Below are positions 9,319-18,436 of a stretch of DNA of 64,000 nt, piece by piece. The position numbers were made by a program, and so were the translations under genes. Each line of letters starts with the position of its first letter. The first letter of the stretch is position 1. The stretch spans positions 62,001-126,000 of the forward strand of contig JAEPPZ010000006.1 of assembly GCA_017640785.1 (NCBI GenBank), in the 5' to 3' direction. The DNA is from Balneola sp. (GTDB lineage: Bacteria > Bacteroidota > Rhodothermia > Balneolales > Balneolaceae). The notes under the pieces were generated by a model. The model was given only the letters and a program-made list of their open reading frames with translations. It had not been told where the DNA came from and did no database searches.

Positions 9319-9978
9319 TTAGTTAACGCGATTCTTCGCTTGAACCCATGTATTGATGGTTTCAGCACTTCCTAAAGTAGACTTAGGTACTTCCACTACA
9401 ACACTCATTACATTGGTTCCTGCAAAAGTATCTGAACCTGGATCGTTAAAGCTGGAAGCATTTCCTGCTATAATTTCACCGTATTGAGCAAAGTCCATAA
9501 AGAAAGGATCGTCACGTGGGCCTGCAAATAATGAGATCCCATTATTGATACCAATATTTGCTGAGCTCCCGTATTCCGTGATAGCCACAGAAGCATTGTT
9601 TGTAGCGTTAAATTCAACACCACTTGTCAAACCTGTTTCAGATGGAGCTACCGGACCGTAAGCATATGCTACGCCGTCCGCGAAGATTACCTGAATTACC
9701 AGATCTTCTACATTATCACCTGTGTTATCAATATTAAATTGAATCATGGTGTTCTCGCTAAACTCTGCATCAGCTGTTGCTGTGGGTGATAAAAGTCCCT
9801 GAACATTAGCTACAAATACTAAATTACTGTTTGAAGAGCCTTCAAACGCATAATAATCTGTGATATCAGCTTTTGTACCACTTACTGCCGGAGCATCGAT
9901 ATGATCTGCTGCAAATACTATGATAGAGCCGATCAATACTAGGCTCAGAATGGAGTATGTTATTTTTTTGAAATTCAT
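9319..9978 (-). CDS. DUF4331 family exported protein (N-terminal-half type)
   Basis: 219 aa. A signal peptide of about 24 residues ends at FAA, and the mature protein begins ADHIDAPAVSG, the characteristic DHxDSP-like start of DUF4331 proteins, followed by DITDYYAFEG. The rest is beta-rich (MIQFNIDNTGDNVEDLVIQVIF). It is first of the minus-strand set and is divergent from the RND exporter across 145 bp, so a shared regulatory region is possible. It lacks a lipobox, unlike its partner, and probably is soluble in the periplasm or secreted. Confidence 0.8.
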   Translation of the reverse strand: MNFKKITYSILSLVLIGSIIVFAADHIDAPAVSGTKADITDYYAFEGSSNSNLVFVANVQGLLSPTATADAEFSENTMIQFNIDNTGDNVEDLVIQVIFADGVAYAYGPVAPSETGLTSGVEFNATNNASVAITEYGSSANIGINNGISLFAGPRDDPFFMDFAQYGEIIAGNASSFNDPGSDTFAGTNVMSVVVEVPKSTLGSAETINTWVQAKNRVN

Positions 9979-10123
9979 TGTGATTGGTTGTTATGATTTA
10001 TGATTAATTTCAATTGATACTACGAACAGTATTTGCACATGGATTGCTTTGATTGGAATTTCTTTCAGATAATTTCAGTTTGTCTCATGAACTAACTTAT
10101 CATCTTACTTCTGCACCGATTAA

Positions 10124-12424
10124 ATGCATAAATTCGCTGACTTTGTGATCAATAACCCCAGACTGGTCACTTTCTTTATATTTCTACTGGTTATCGCTGC
10201 GATCTTTCCGGCGTCAAAGATCAGAACCGATTTCGATCTGGAAAACTTTTATCCCAAAACTGATCCTACCGTTCAATCTTATCGTTTGTTGGAAGATGAG
10301 TTTGGCAGAGATGACAATGTGATCATGGTAGGTTTTAAATCAGATTCTCTTTTTACTGTTTCAAGTCTACTGGATCTAAAAGCAATTGTAGATACTCTGG
10401 AAACTATTCCCAATGTAGCTGAGGTGCAAAGCATTTGGTCGGCTGAAGAAATGGTTAATCTAAACGGTACACTTAAATTTGATCCTTTTCTCGGCACTGA
10501 TTCTTTACAATCCAACTTGAATACCATCAAAGAAAGAATTACTTCCGATTCTTTTACAGAAGGATTTCTAATTGACAAAGCGGGCACTACAACTGCTTTT
10601 TTTCTTGAGATAGATGAGGAAAATAATACCTATGAAACGCGCAATGAAATTATTGACCGGTTACAGTCAACTTTAAGTAACTACCCTTCCAAAGATTTCA
10701 AGATCACAGGTATTCCTTTTTTCAGAAATCAGTATGTGAATATTCTCAATGAGGAAGTCATATTCTATATCTCCTTTTCTTCTGTTCTGATCATTTTACT
10801 ATTGTGGTATTTATACCGAAGCATATCCGGAGTTTTGATTCCTATGTTTATAGTATGGTTTACCGTACTGTTTACTGTTGCGGTTATTACTTTAAGCGGT
10901 GGTTATCTGGAAATAATGAGTAGCACCATCGCTCCTATTCTGCTTTGTGTCGGTGTTGCCGACTCCATACATATGATCTCCAAATTTGATGATGCTGTCC
11001 AAAACGGACTCAAAAAAAGAAAAGCAATTATCGAAATGCTACTTACACTTGGCAGCGCTACTTTTCTTACCAGTATAACCACAGCCATAGGATTTGGCAC
11101 TCTATTGACCAGTTCTGTAGTTCCGATGAAACGCTTCGGCATTTACACAGCCGCAGGTGTGCTGATTGCTTACACCATTACCATTCTGTTCCTTCCGGCA
11201 ATTCTGAGAATCACAAATATTAAAAAAGTCTTTCGTGAAACAGGAGGAAAACTGTATCCATGGATTGGAGATAAATTGTTAAACGTTTCCGCATTTAATA
11301 GAAGGCATTATAAAGCAATTTCTTTGAGTGCATTACTGATCTGTTTTGTTGTTGGTATCGGGATCTATCAACTTCAGGTAAACGGTCGGGTATTTGATGA
11401 TGTGAGCAGAGATTCTGAACTGATTAAAGACAGTGACTTCTTCTCTGAAAATCTGGCTCCGGCATTCCCTTTAGAATTCGTTATTGACACAAAAGAGCCT
11501 GAAGGTATCACTGATCCCAAGTTGATACAAAAAATAGACGACCTGCAGCAACACCTGCTGTCATATCCTGAAATAAAACGTGCTACCTCTTTCAGTACTC
11601 TTTTAAAAGAATTACATCAGGTCATGTCGCCAGAGGATGCTGCTCAGTTTTCTCTTCCTGTTGATCAGAATCTTATCGCTCAATACTTACTCCTCTTAGA
11701 AATAACTGATAATGATATCCTGCTAAATGTAACAGATTTCGATTACCAAAAGCTGAGGATTGCTGCTCAAACAGAAGATGCAGGTTCGAAACGTATCAAC
11801 GAGATCAGAGATTCTATTGACGTATATCTGACTCAGAACTTTAATAATGAAGAAATTACCGTTACGGGTTCAACCGTTTTAAGTGCAAATCTGGTTGGTA
11901 AAATGGTTTATTCCCTCGCTTCCAGTATCGGTTTGGCTTTTATTTGTATTTCAATATTGATGGCTTTTCTGTTCAAAGATCTGAAAATGGTGATCATCTC
12001 TTTGATCCCCAATATTATGCCTCTGGTTTTAATTGCAGGAATAATGGGTTATTTGGGGGTGGATATAAAACCTTCTACAGCTGTAATATTTACCATCGCT
12101 TTTGGAATAGCCGTGGATGATACCATTCACTATTTAGCACGGTTCAGGATCGAGTTAAAACGAGGTTTAAGCTTTCAGGATGCTTTGGAAATTACTACAC
12201 AAAAAACAGGTCGCGCCATTATTATTACCAGCATGATTCTTTTACTGGGATTCGGAACTTTAATAACCAGTGAGTTTACTTCCACAACCTTAATGGGGAT
12301 ATTGATCTCTTCAACAATATTTTTTGCTGTGATAGCTGATCTGGTTGTACTTCCCTCCTTGTTTTATTGGCTTAAGCCAAATTTAAGCAAGACTCAAATA
12401 GCTCAGATCAAAGGTGATAGATAA
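10124..12424 (+). CDS. RND superfamily exporter (MMPL/SSD type)
   Basis: 766-aa inner-membrane protein with two repeated halves, each one helix, a large periplasmic domain and a five-helix bundle. The conserved helix-4 motif occurs in both halves: GVADSIHMISKF and GIAVDDTIHYLARF. This is the class called predicted exporters of the RND superfamily, with a sterol-sensing-like domain, rather than the AcrB drug-efflux class. No adaptor or TolC homologue is adjacent. The DUF1302-like barrel upstream could supply the outer-membrane part. Likely cargo would be hydrophobic; this is inference. Confidence 0.88.
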   Translation: MHKFADFVINNPRLVTFFIFLLVIAAIFPASKIRTDFDLENFYPKTDPTVQSYRLLEDEFGRDDNVIMVGFKSDSLFTVSSLLDLKAIVDTLETIPNVAEVQSIWSAEEMVNLNGTLKFDPFLGTDSLQSNLNTIKERITSDSFTEGFLIDKAGTTTAFFLEIDEENNTYETRNEIIDRLQSTLSNYPSKDFKITGIPFFRNQYVNILNEEVIFYISFSSVLIILLLWYLYRSISGVLIPMFIVWFTVLFTVAVITLSGGYLEIMSSTIAPILLCVGVADSIHMISKFDDAVQNGLKKRKAIIEMLLTLGSATFLTSITTAIGFGTLLTSSVVPMKRFGIYTAAGVLIAYTITILFLPAILRITNIKKVFRETGGKLYPWIGDKLLNVSAFNRRHYKAISLSALLICFVVGIGIYQLQVNGRVFDDVSRDSELIKDSDFFSENLAPAFPLEFVIDTKEPEGITDPKLIQKIDDLQQHLLSYPEIKRATSFSTLLKELHQVMSPEDAAQFSLPVDQNLIAQYLLLLEITDNDILLNVTDFDYQKLRIAAQTEDAGSKRINEIRDSIDVYLTQNFNNEEITVTGSTVLSANLVGKMVYSLASSIGLAFICISILMAFLFKDLKMVIISLIPNIMPLVLIAGIMGYLGVDIKPSTAVIFTIAFGIAVDDTIHYLARFRIELKRGLSFQDALEITTQKTGRAIIITSMILLLGFGTLITSEFTSTTLMGILISSTIFFAVIADLVVLPSLFYWLKPNLSKTQIAQIKGDR

Positions 12425-12492
12425 ATTTTACAAATCTCCCTATCCATCTTTAGGTACTCCGGCTGATGGAATTTTGAATAAGAGTTGTATTC

Positions 12493-12524
12493 TTAACCCT
12501 GACAGGGTTAATAAACATTTTTTA
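12493..12524 (+). terminator. Terminator-like hairpin after the RND gene
   Basis: Perfect 8-bp stem TTAACCCT / AGGGTTAA with a 3-nt loop, followed eight bases later by six T residues. It lies between the convergent RND exporter and tmk genes and could serve both strands. Confidence 0.6.
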
Positions 12525-12614
12525 TTCGAATATAGAAGAGTTTTCAGGTTCCATCACCCCGCTTTCAGCGAATGATGGATTTAGCCAAATTTTGATATTT
12601 TTGAAAAGGAATTG

Positions 12615-13211
12615 CTAAAAAGGAAGCTTAGACAGGATAAGATTATGAACCTCATCAACATTTTTTGAAGCATCAATAGTCACAAATCTATCTTCAGATT
12701 TAGAGAGTTCGTCAAAACCCTTTATCACATTCTGAAAGAACTCAATACCGGATTGCTCCATCCTGTCTTTTTGCATATGAGCAGTTCTATTCGCTGATTC
12801 TTCCAAACTAAGTCTCAAATAAAAAGTAACATCAGGAGCTATTTCATGAGAAGCGATCTTATTGATCTGATGCACCTGATCAATAGGAATACTCTTTCTA
12901 CCGTAACCCTGATAAGCTGTAGTGGAATCATAAAACCTATCGAGAATCACAACAACACCATCAGCCAAAAGTGGTTTTACTTTTTCCGCAATTAACTGAG
13001 ATCTCGCCGAAGAAAACAACAATAATTCCGTAACCGGATCGATCTCAATTTCAGGGTTCAATAACATCCCTCTGATTAGTTCTGAAATATCAGTCCCACC
13101 CGGTTCACGAAGTACTCTTACTTCTTTCCCTGATTTAGAGAGATGATCTTTTAAAAGAGAAATCTGAGTCGATTTCCCGCTTCCGTCAATTCCTTCAAAT
13201 GTAATTAGCAT
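12615..13211 (-). CDS. tmk: Thymidylate kinase
   Basis: Phosphorylates dTMP to dTDP. P-loop FEGIDGSGKST is at residues 5-15, the DRx motif at LDRFYDSTTAYQG, and the REPGGT motif follows the second strand. 198 aa is typical. Last gene of a minus-strand stretch; a 104-bp gap separates it from the PspC gene, so it may have its own promoter. Confidence 0.95.
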   Translation of the reverse strand: MLITFEGIDGSGKSTQISLLKDHLSKSGKEVRVLREPGGTDISELIRGMLLNPEIEIDPVTELLLFSSARSQLIAEKVKPLLADGVVVILDRFYDSTTAYQGYGRKSIPIDQVHQINKIASHEIAPDVTFYLRLSLEESANRTAHMQKDRMEQSGIEFFQNVIKGFDELSKSEDRFVTIDASKNVDEVHNLILSKLPF

Positions 13212-13315
13212 GCAGTGAATCTAAGAAGAATTGCAGATAGGATTGAAAAAAATATTTATTTGTATGGAGGTCTATACTTGAAATTGAAATAAACCTAAAT
13301 CAGCCAAATCAGTGA

Positions 13316-14032
13316 TTAGAAATCAAAGTCATCCATCATCTCGATTGGCTCTTTTGGCATCGCTAAGGCCAGACCGATGTAGATAAGTAAACTTGTTCCC
13401 CATCCCATAATAAAAACGGCGCCAAAAATGAAACGAACTACAGTCGAACTTAATCCGAAATATTTAGCTAAACCTCCGCATACTCCCGCAATCTTTTTGT
13501 TAGTTCTGGATTTCATCAATCTCTTAGCATGACGATAACCGAAGTTGTCATAACTATAGTTGCTGGAACTTGAAGACTTCCCGGAAGAATCCAGATCATT
13601 ATTCAGTGTACTTGTAAATTCTTCAGCACCATGAATATCGCTGGAGTATATATTCTTTTTACTTTGGGCCTTTCTTTTTCTGCGGGATTCTTTTTTAGCT
13701 TTTTTCTCTTTCTTTCTATCTCCAACTAAAAACCCAAAACCAACTAACGTTACAAGAATTCCACCAATTATTGGTAAAGCACTAATTGCATCCTGAGCAA
13801 AAGCCGAGAGACCTTGACCCATTGGAAAGCCTATTAATTGAAGCAAAAAAGTGAATGCTATAAAAAGCATACCAAGACCGGCAAATGTTGAAAAATTCCA
13901 AACTCCTTTGCCTTCTTCTTTAGGTTCTTCTTTTAAAAAGTCTTGCATTGCAGACTGTAATTCAAAGTCTTCAAACTCTAGTGTTGCTGAGCCTGTTTTA
14001 GATCCGGTTTTTTGTCGTGTTTTTTCTGCCAT
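13316..14032 (-). CDS. PspC-domain membrane protein
   Basis: 238 aa. Two hydrophobic helices (about residues 47-67 and 78-102), a basic stretch rich in Lys/Arg, a Ser-rich linker, then a C-terminal PspC domain (RTNKKIAGVCGGLAKYFGL... followed by a membrane helix with GWGTSLLIYIGLALAMP). PspC-type domains act in phage-shock-like envelope stress responses; here the domain is at the end rather than the start. No other psp gene is nearby. Role in this organism is not determined. Confidence 0.82.
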   Translation of the reverse strand: MAEKTRQKTGSKTGSATLEFEDFELQSAMQDFLKEEPKEEGKGVWNFSTFAGLGMLFIAFTFLLQLIGFPMGQGLSAFAQDAISALPIIGGILVTLVGFGFLVGDRKKEKKAKKESRRKRKAQSKKNIYSSDIHGAEEFTSTLNNDLDSSGKSSSSSNYSYDNFGYRHAKRLMKSRTNKKIAGVCGGLAKYFGLSSTVVRFIFGAVFIMGWGTSLLIYIGLALAMPKEPIEMMDDFDF

Positions 14033-14053
14033 AATTTTTTCTCCTTTGCGCTA

Positions 14054-14644
14054 CTACGAACCCAAATCGCTATTGTTACGTCTTAAAATCTTTTTTTCAG
14101 TAATTAAAATATCCAGCTTCTCATCAAAGTTCTCAACGGGAATTTGATCTACAAGAAATCCATTAAATAGTAGCCCGACTTTAACTGCATTTTCTTTTTT
14201 TAAGAAACGATCGTAAAACCCTTTCCCATAGCCAAGTCTGTTAAAATCTTTATCAGCAGCTAACAAAGGAACTAAGATCAGATCTGTTTTCTGTTTTTGA
14301 GGGTGAATCTCATCTGGTTCCAGCACTCCCCATTTATTCTCCTTCAGATCTTTAAATGACCACAACTCAGAATGCTTCAATTCTCCTGTTTCAAAATCTG
14401 TAACGGGTACTATCACCTTTTTTCCGGAAGAAATCAGATCATTCAATAAGGAATGAGTGTTAACCTCTTTACGATCATTCATTGAAACAAAACAATGGAT
14501 TACATTTGAATTAATAAACTCCGGGATTTTTTTTAGTTCATTAATTATAGTCTCGGACCAGGATTGCCAATCTTCTTTTTTAATAGACTTTCTGAGCTTT
14601 AACAATCGAGCTCTTAGTTCTGATTTTTGATCAGAAACAGACAT
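14054..14644 (-). CDS. 5-formyltetrahydrofolate cyclo-ligase
   Basis: ATP-dependent conversion of 5-formyl-THF to 5,10-methenyl-THF in folate one-carbon metabolism. An N-terminal basic helix is followed by the substrate-binding middle and the diagnostic GYGKGFYDRFL motif near residue 140. Length 196 aa is normal. The ATG overlaps the bshC stop by 1 nt (TAATG), so translation is coupled to bacillithiol synthesis. Confidence 0.92.
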   Translation of the reverse strand: MSVSDQKSELRARLLKLRKSIKKEDWQSWSETIINELKKIPEFINSNVIHCFVSMNDRKEVNTHSLLNDLISSGKKVIVPVTDFETGELKHSELWSFKDLKENKWGVLEPDEIHPQKQKTDLILVPLLAADKDFNRLGYGKGFYDRFLKKENAVKVGLLFNGFLVDQIPVENFDEKLDILITEKKILRRNNSDLGS

Positions 14645-16251
14645 TATAATCTTATCAAATGATGAGAGTCTAATTGCAGTGGTTCTTTCTCAAGATCTGA
14701 CAAAAGGTTATCCCAAACATCCACTCCATATTTATTCATGAAATACACAAATGAAACCATACGCTCCTGCAGTCCATTATCCGGATATAGCTGAGCTTTG
14801 ATCTTTCTGATGCGTTGTAGCTGAGTTTCTTCCTGCTGTTTAATAGAACGGTAAACCCTTCCTTTTAACTTGTCCAATTCTGTATCAAAACCTGAAACGG
14901 TCTTCCCCACCAAACCATCTAAAGAACCATCAATTTCCTTAATTATATCTTTTGGATCTGCTGAAGCAGATTGAATACTGTGTTTCCAGTTTTTGAACAA
15001 GGCTTCAACATCTGTCGACTCAGAGGTTTTCACATATTCCTTTTCCAGATCTTCAATTCTTTCACCGTATCTGTAAAACTCAAAAGGAATTTTCTCTAAA
15101 ATGCGATCTATTCCCGATTCTATTAAAGTAGCACTGAAACGCGGAAAAATTACGGGCATTTCAAGATCAAAATGAGGGTAAAGTTCTTTCATTTGACCAT
15201 AATAAGCTACTTCTCCGGGGCCTGCCACATATCCTAAAGTTGGCAAAAGTTGATCCTGAATCACAGGTCTCAGAAATACATTAGGAGAAAATTTCCCGGG
15301 CTTGCTGTCAATCAGTTCAAGTAATTCCTTCTCCGACCAACTATTCTCTCCGGCACTCCATGTACCTTCTTCATGATCCAACTTTAATCTTTGCTCATCA
15401 TCATCTATATAGAAAAGATTAGAATCTCCAAGTACTACCTGACGATGAAAGTTAACTTCCAATTTACCTGATTGTTCTTCAAGAGATTTATTAATTACCT
15501 CAGCCTGAGTAACAGACTTCTTAAAAGTATCAGCTACAATTTTCTTTATCGGTTCGAAATTACTTCCCACTATTAATAAACCGTGCTTTCCAAATAGCTC
15601 ATCCATCATTAAAGCAAAAGCTTTTCTGAATGTCACTCCGCTTTTGAAACATCTGTCAAACAGATCCCAAAGTTTTTCAGTAAAATCTGTATCAAACATT
15701 TCAGACTTGATAGAACTCTTTAATTCCTCAATACCGTCTTTAATGTTAATATCTGATACAAGTTTTCCATTTGATTGGTCTGAATACTCAAGCTTTTTAA
15801 ACTCATCATTACCGGGAATGCCAAACCATGCTATTTCCTCAAAATCGTGATCTTCATCTGCAAGCCAGAAAACCGGAACCACAGGTCGTGATAATTTCTT
15901 TTCCCATTCTTTTGCAAGCAAAATGGTAGAAATTGTTTTATAAATGGTAAATACCGGTCCGCCATAAACTCCCAACTGTTGCCCCGTAACAATAGCCAGA
16001 GAATCAGGATCAGCCAACTTTTCTACTTGTTCATTTTGCTCAATGTCCAATTCAGAATGTAAATCTTTGAGAGCCTTAATAAACTTTTTGTGAGATTTCT
16101 GCTTATCAATTCTTTTGGCTTTTGAAGCGATCTCAGAATCAAAAAAAGGATTTACAGCATAAAAGTCGTCGAGGTCTGCATAATTCGATACGTAGGTTTT
16201 AAATAGTTTCGAAAATGGAAGCTTATCGAAAGAGTAAGTTTCTTTAGTCAC
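14644..16251 (-). CDS. bshC: Bacillithiol biosynthesis cysteine-adding enzyme BshC
   Basis: Proposed last step of bacillithiol synthesis, adding cysteine to glucosaminyl-malate. Family signature VTGQQLGVYGGPVFTIYKT is near residue 90, followed by FWLADEDHDFEE. A helical C-terminal region and full length of 535 aa fit the family. The start is GTG and shares one base with the stop of the BFN gene (TAGTG). The bshA and bshB genes are not in the window. Presence implies bacillithiol as the low-molecular-weight thiol. Confidence 0.94.
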   Translation of the reverse strand: MTKETYSFDKLPFSKLFKTYVSNYADLDDFYAVNPFFDSEIASKAKRIDKQKSHKKFIKALKDLHSELDIEQNEQVEKLADPDSLAIVTGQQLGVYGGPVFTIYKTISTILLAKEWEKKLSRPVVPVFWLADEDHDFEEIAWFGIPGNDEFKKLEYSDQSNGKLVSDINIKDGIEELKSSIKSEMFDTDFTEKLWDLFDRCFKSGVTFRKAFALMMDELFGKHGLLIVGSNFEPIKKIVADTFKKSVTQAEVINKSLEEQSGKLEVNFHRQVVLGDSNLFYIDDDEQRLKLDHEEGTWSAGENSWSEKELLELIDSKPGKFSPNVFLRPVIQDQLLPTLGYVAGPGEVAYYGQMKELYPHFDLEMPVIFPRFSATLIESGIDRILEKIPFEFYRYGERIEDLEKEYVKTSESTDVEALFKNWKHSIQSASADPKDIIKEIDGSLDGLVGKTVSGFDTELDKLKGRVYRSIKQQEETQLQRIRKIKAQLYPDNGLQERMVSFVYFMNKYGVDVWDNLLSDLEKEPLQLDSHHLIRL

Positions 16252-16832
16252 TAATTGGCCTTAAGTTTTTGAATAGTATCTCTGATTTTTGCAGCTTTCT
16301 CGTAGTTTTCTGCTTCTATAGCTTCTTTCAAAGCCTGATTAAGCTCTTCAAGTCTGGATAAGCTTTTCTTTACCGGTTCTTCGATCTCTACATTCAAAGC
16401 TTCTTCCAATGTGGTTGAATCTGGTTCTGTAGAAATTCCTGCTTCACTTAAAACACTATCTGAAACAAAAATATCTGAGCCAAATCGCACAGAAAGAGCA
16501 ATTGCATCACTTGGGCGCGCATCTAATTCTAAAGTTTCACCATCCTTATCAAGAATAACCTGCGCATAAAAAGTACCTTCTGATAACTCATTTACAAAGA
16601 TATATTTGATCTCTGCATTAAAACTGAGAATCAAATTCTTTAAAAGATCATGAGTCATTGGTCGTGGTGGTTTGATGTTCTCAAGCTCAAGAGCGATAGC
16701 TTGTGCCTCAAATGAACCAATGATAATAGGAAGCCGTCGATTACCTTTTACTTCGGATAGTATCAACGCATAGGCCCCTCCACTACTTGGGCTTGTTGAT
16801 AATCCTAAAATTTCCATTCTTATTTTTTTCAA
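16251..16832 (-). CDS. Bifunctional nuclease (BFN/DUF151) domain protein with UVR motif
   Basis: 193 aa: an N-terminal BFN domain (EILGLSTSPSSGGAYALIL... RPMTHDLLKN... LDARPSDAIALSVRFGSDIFV) and a C-terminal UvrB/UvrC-type UVR helix pair (LNQALKEAIEAENYEKAAKIRD). The family was named for reported DNase/RNase activity. The TTG start (MKKIRMEILGL) is preferred over the ATG five codons later because relatives commonly begin MKKI.EILGL. First gene of the BFN-bshC-fau run; divergent from nuoA. Confidence 0.88.
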   Translation of the reverse strand: MKKIRMEILGLSTSPSSGGAYALILSEVKGNRRLPIIIGSFEAQAIALELENIKPPRPMTHDLLKNLILSFNAEIKYIFVNELSEGTFYAQVILDKDGETLELDARPSDAIALSVRFGSDIFVSDSVLSEAGISTEPDSTTLEEALNVEIEEPVKKSLSRLEELNQALKEAIEAENYEKAAKIRDTIQKLKAN

Positions 16833-16990
16833 ACGATAACCTTTATGTACTTTTCCATAAATGTACGGTTTTTTATGTAAGTGTTAAACCGAATTGAATA
16901 GCTTTCGCGTTCATTTTATTTAGAATTATTCTTAATAAAAATTCCTGCTCATAAAAAGTAAATTTAAGCCTATATTCACGCCCGATTTCA

Positions 16991-17019
16991 TTGACATTGC
17001 CAAACATTGAGGCTAACTT
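16991..17019 (+). promoter_or_regulatory. Candidate promoter for the nuo operon
   Basis: TTGACA at 16991-16996, a 17-bp spacer, then TAACTT at 17014-17019, giving a start site about 25 nt before the nuoA ATG. Sequence match only. Confidence 0.4.
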
Positions 17020-17049
17020 TTAGCTCATAAATTGTGACTTAATAATTCT

Positions 17050-17424
17050 ATGCTCGACAGTTATTTTCCTATTTTAATCCTTGCTGGTATCGCCATCGTT
17101 CTGGCTCTTCTACTAATGACTCTGTCAAGAATACTTGGCCCCTACCGCCCAAACAAGCACAAATTAAATCCATATGAAAGTGGAATGGATCCGGTTGGTG
17201 AAGCCCGTGAAAGGTATTCGATCAGTTTTTATCTGGTTGCAATGGAATTTATAGTGTTCGATCTCGAGGTGGTATTTATCTACCCGTGGGCGGTAAGATA
17301 TTTAGATTTAGGACTTGGAACGTTCATTTCGATGATGGTATTTATAACTATACTCCTGATCGGTCTTTTATACACCTTGAAAAAAGGAACTTTAGACTGG
17401 GATCTTAAAACAAATAAAATATAG
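17050..17424 (+). CDS. nuoA: NADH-quinone oxidoreductase subunit A
   Basis: Membrane-arm subunit of complex I with three hydrophobic helices and the family motif [26 protein letters not shown] between the first two. 124 aa. First gene of the nuo cluster, preceded by a promoter-like sequence and followed by nuoB after 8 bp. Confidence 0.95.
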   Translation: MLDSYFPILILAGIAIVLALLLMTLSRILGPYRPNKHKLNPYESGMDPVGEARERYSISFYLVAMEFIVFDLEVVFIYPWAVRYLDLGLGTFISMMVFITILLIGLLYTLKKGTLDWDLKTNKI

Positions 17425-17432
17425 AGTTTATA

Positions 17433-17915
17433 ATGGGAATTGAATCCGCACTTGGTGAAGGTTATTTAACCACCCGCTTAGACAAATTAATAAATTGGGG
17501 TCGCGCAAATGCAGCTTGGCCAATGCCAATGGGTTTAGCTTGTTGCGCTATTGAGATGATGGCTTTTGCCGGTCCTAAGTATGATGTATCCCGATTTGGG
17601 TCAGAAGTATTTCGCTTCTCCCCTCGTCAAAGCGATGTAATGATCGTAGCAGGTTGGACTACCTATAAAATGTCGCACGCTATCAGAAGAATATGGGATC
17701 AAATGCCTGATCCAAAATGGTGTATCGCAATGGGAGCTTGTGCTTCTACCGGTGGAATGCACAGATGCTACGGAGTAGTTCAGGGAGTAGATAATTTCCT
17801 TCCTGTTGATGCTTATGTTTCCGGATGTCCACCAAGACCGGACGCCGTAATACACGCACTAATGAAAATTCAAGACAAAATTAAAACAGAACATTCTGTT
17901 CTTTTGGATACCTAG
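17433..17915 (+). CDS. nuoB: NADH-quinone oxidoreductase subunit B
   Basis: Carries the terminal N2 [4Fe-4S] cluster of complex I next to the quinone site. Adjacent Cys37-Cys38 (LACCAIEMM), Cys103 in [15 protein letters not shown] and Cys132 in SGCPPRPD are the expected ligands. 160 aa. Cytoplasmic peripheral arm; lies between nuoA and nuoC with very short gaps. Confidence 0.96.
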   Translation: MGIESALGEGYLTTRLDKLINWGRANAAWPMPMGLACCAIEMMAFAGPKYDVSRFGSEVFRFSPRQSDVMIVAGWTTYKMSHAIRRIWDQMPDPKWCIAMGACASTGGMHRCYGVVQGVDNFLPVDAYVSGCPPRPDAVIHALMKIQDKIKTEHSVLLDT

Positions 17916-17918
17916 TCT

Positions 17919-18431
17919 ATGAGCTTAGAATTAAATGACACTTTACAAACTTTGGTAGATGGTCTTACAGAAAACTTTTCTGATAAGCTTATAGAAGTAT
18001 ACCAAAGTAGCGGAGACACTTTTGTACGGGTTGAAGCTGATTCAATTCTGGAAATATCAAAATATCTTAAAGAGAAGCAGCATTTTGTTTTTCTTTGCGA
18101 TGTTTTTGGTAACGATCGCTACACATCTGACGAGCGCTTTGAAGTTGTTTATAATCTTATGAACCTTCGTACACAAACCAGAGTATTTATTAAAGTTCGT
18201 GTAGAAGAAGAAAACCCAACATTAGAATCTGTTTCTTCGGTTTGGAAGGCTGCAGGTTGGAACGAACGTGAAGTTTATGATATGTTCGGAGTTCGTTTTG
18301 AAAACCACCCTGATCTAAGAAGAATATTTATGCCTGAAGATTTTGAGTATTTCCCGATGAGAAAAGAATTTCCTCTTTTGGGAATTCCGGGATCGATAGA
18401 ATTGCCGAACACAACACCAGATACGGAGTAA
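17919..18431 (+). CDS. nuoC: NADH-quinone oxidoreductase subunit C
   Basis: 30-kDa subunit family of the complex I peripheral arm. Signature WKAAGWNEREVYDMFGVRF followed by HPDLRRIFMPEDF near the C-terminus. 170 aa; separate from nuoD, unlike the fused nuoCD of E. coli. Confidence 0.95.
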   Translation: MSLELNDTLQTLVDGLTENFSDKLIEVYQSSGDTFVRVEADSILEISKYLKEKQHFVFLCDVFGNDRYTSDERFEVVYNLMNLRTQTRVFIKVRVEEENPTLESVSSVWKAAGWNEREVYDMFGVRFENHPDLRRIFMPEDFEYFPMRKEFPLLGIPGSIELPNTTPDTE

Positions 18432-18436
18432 GGCAT

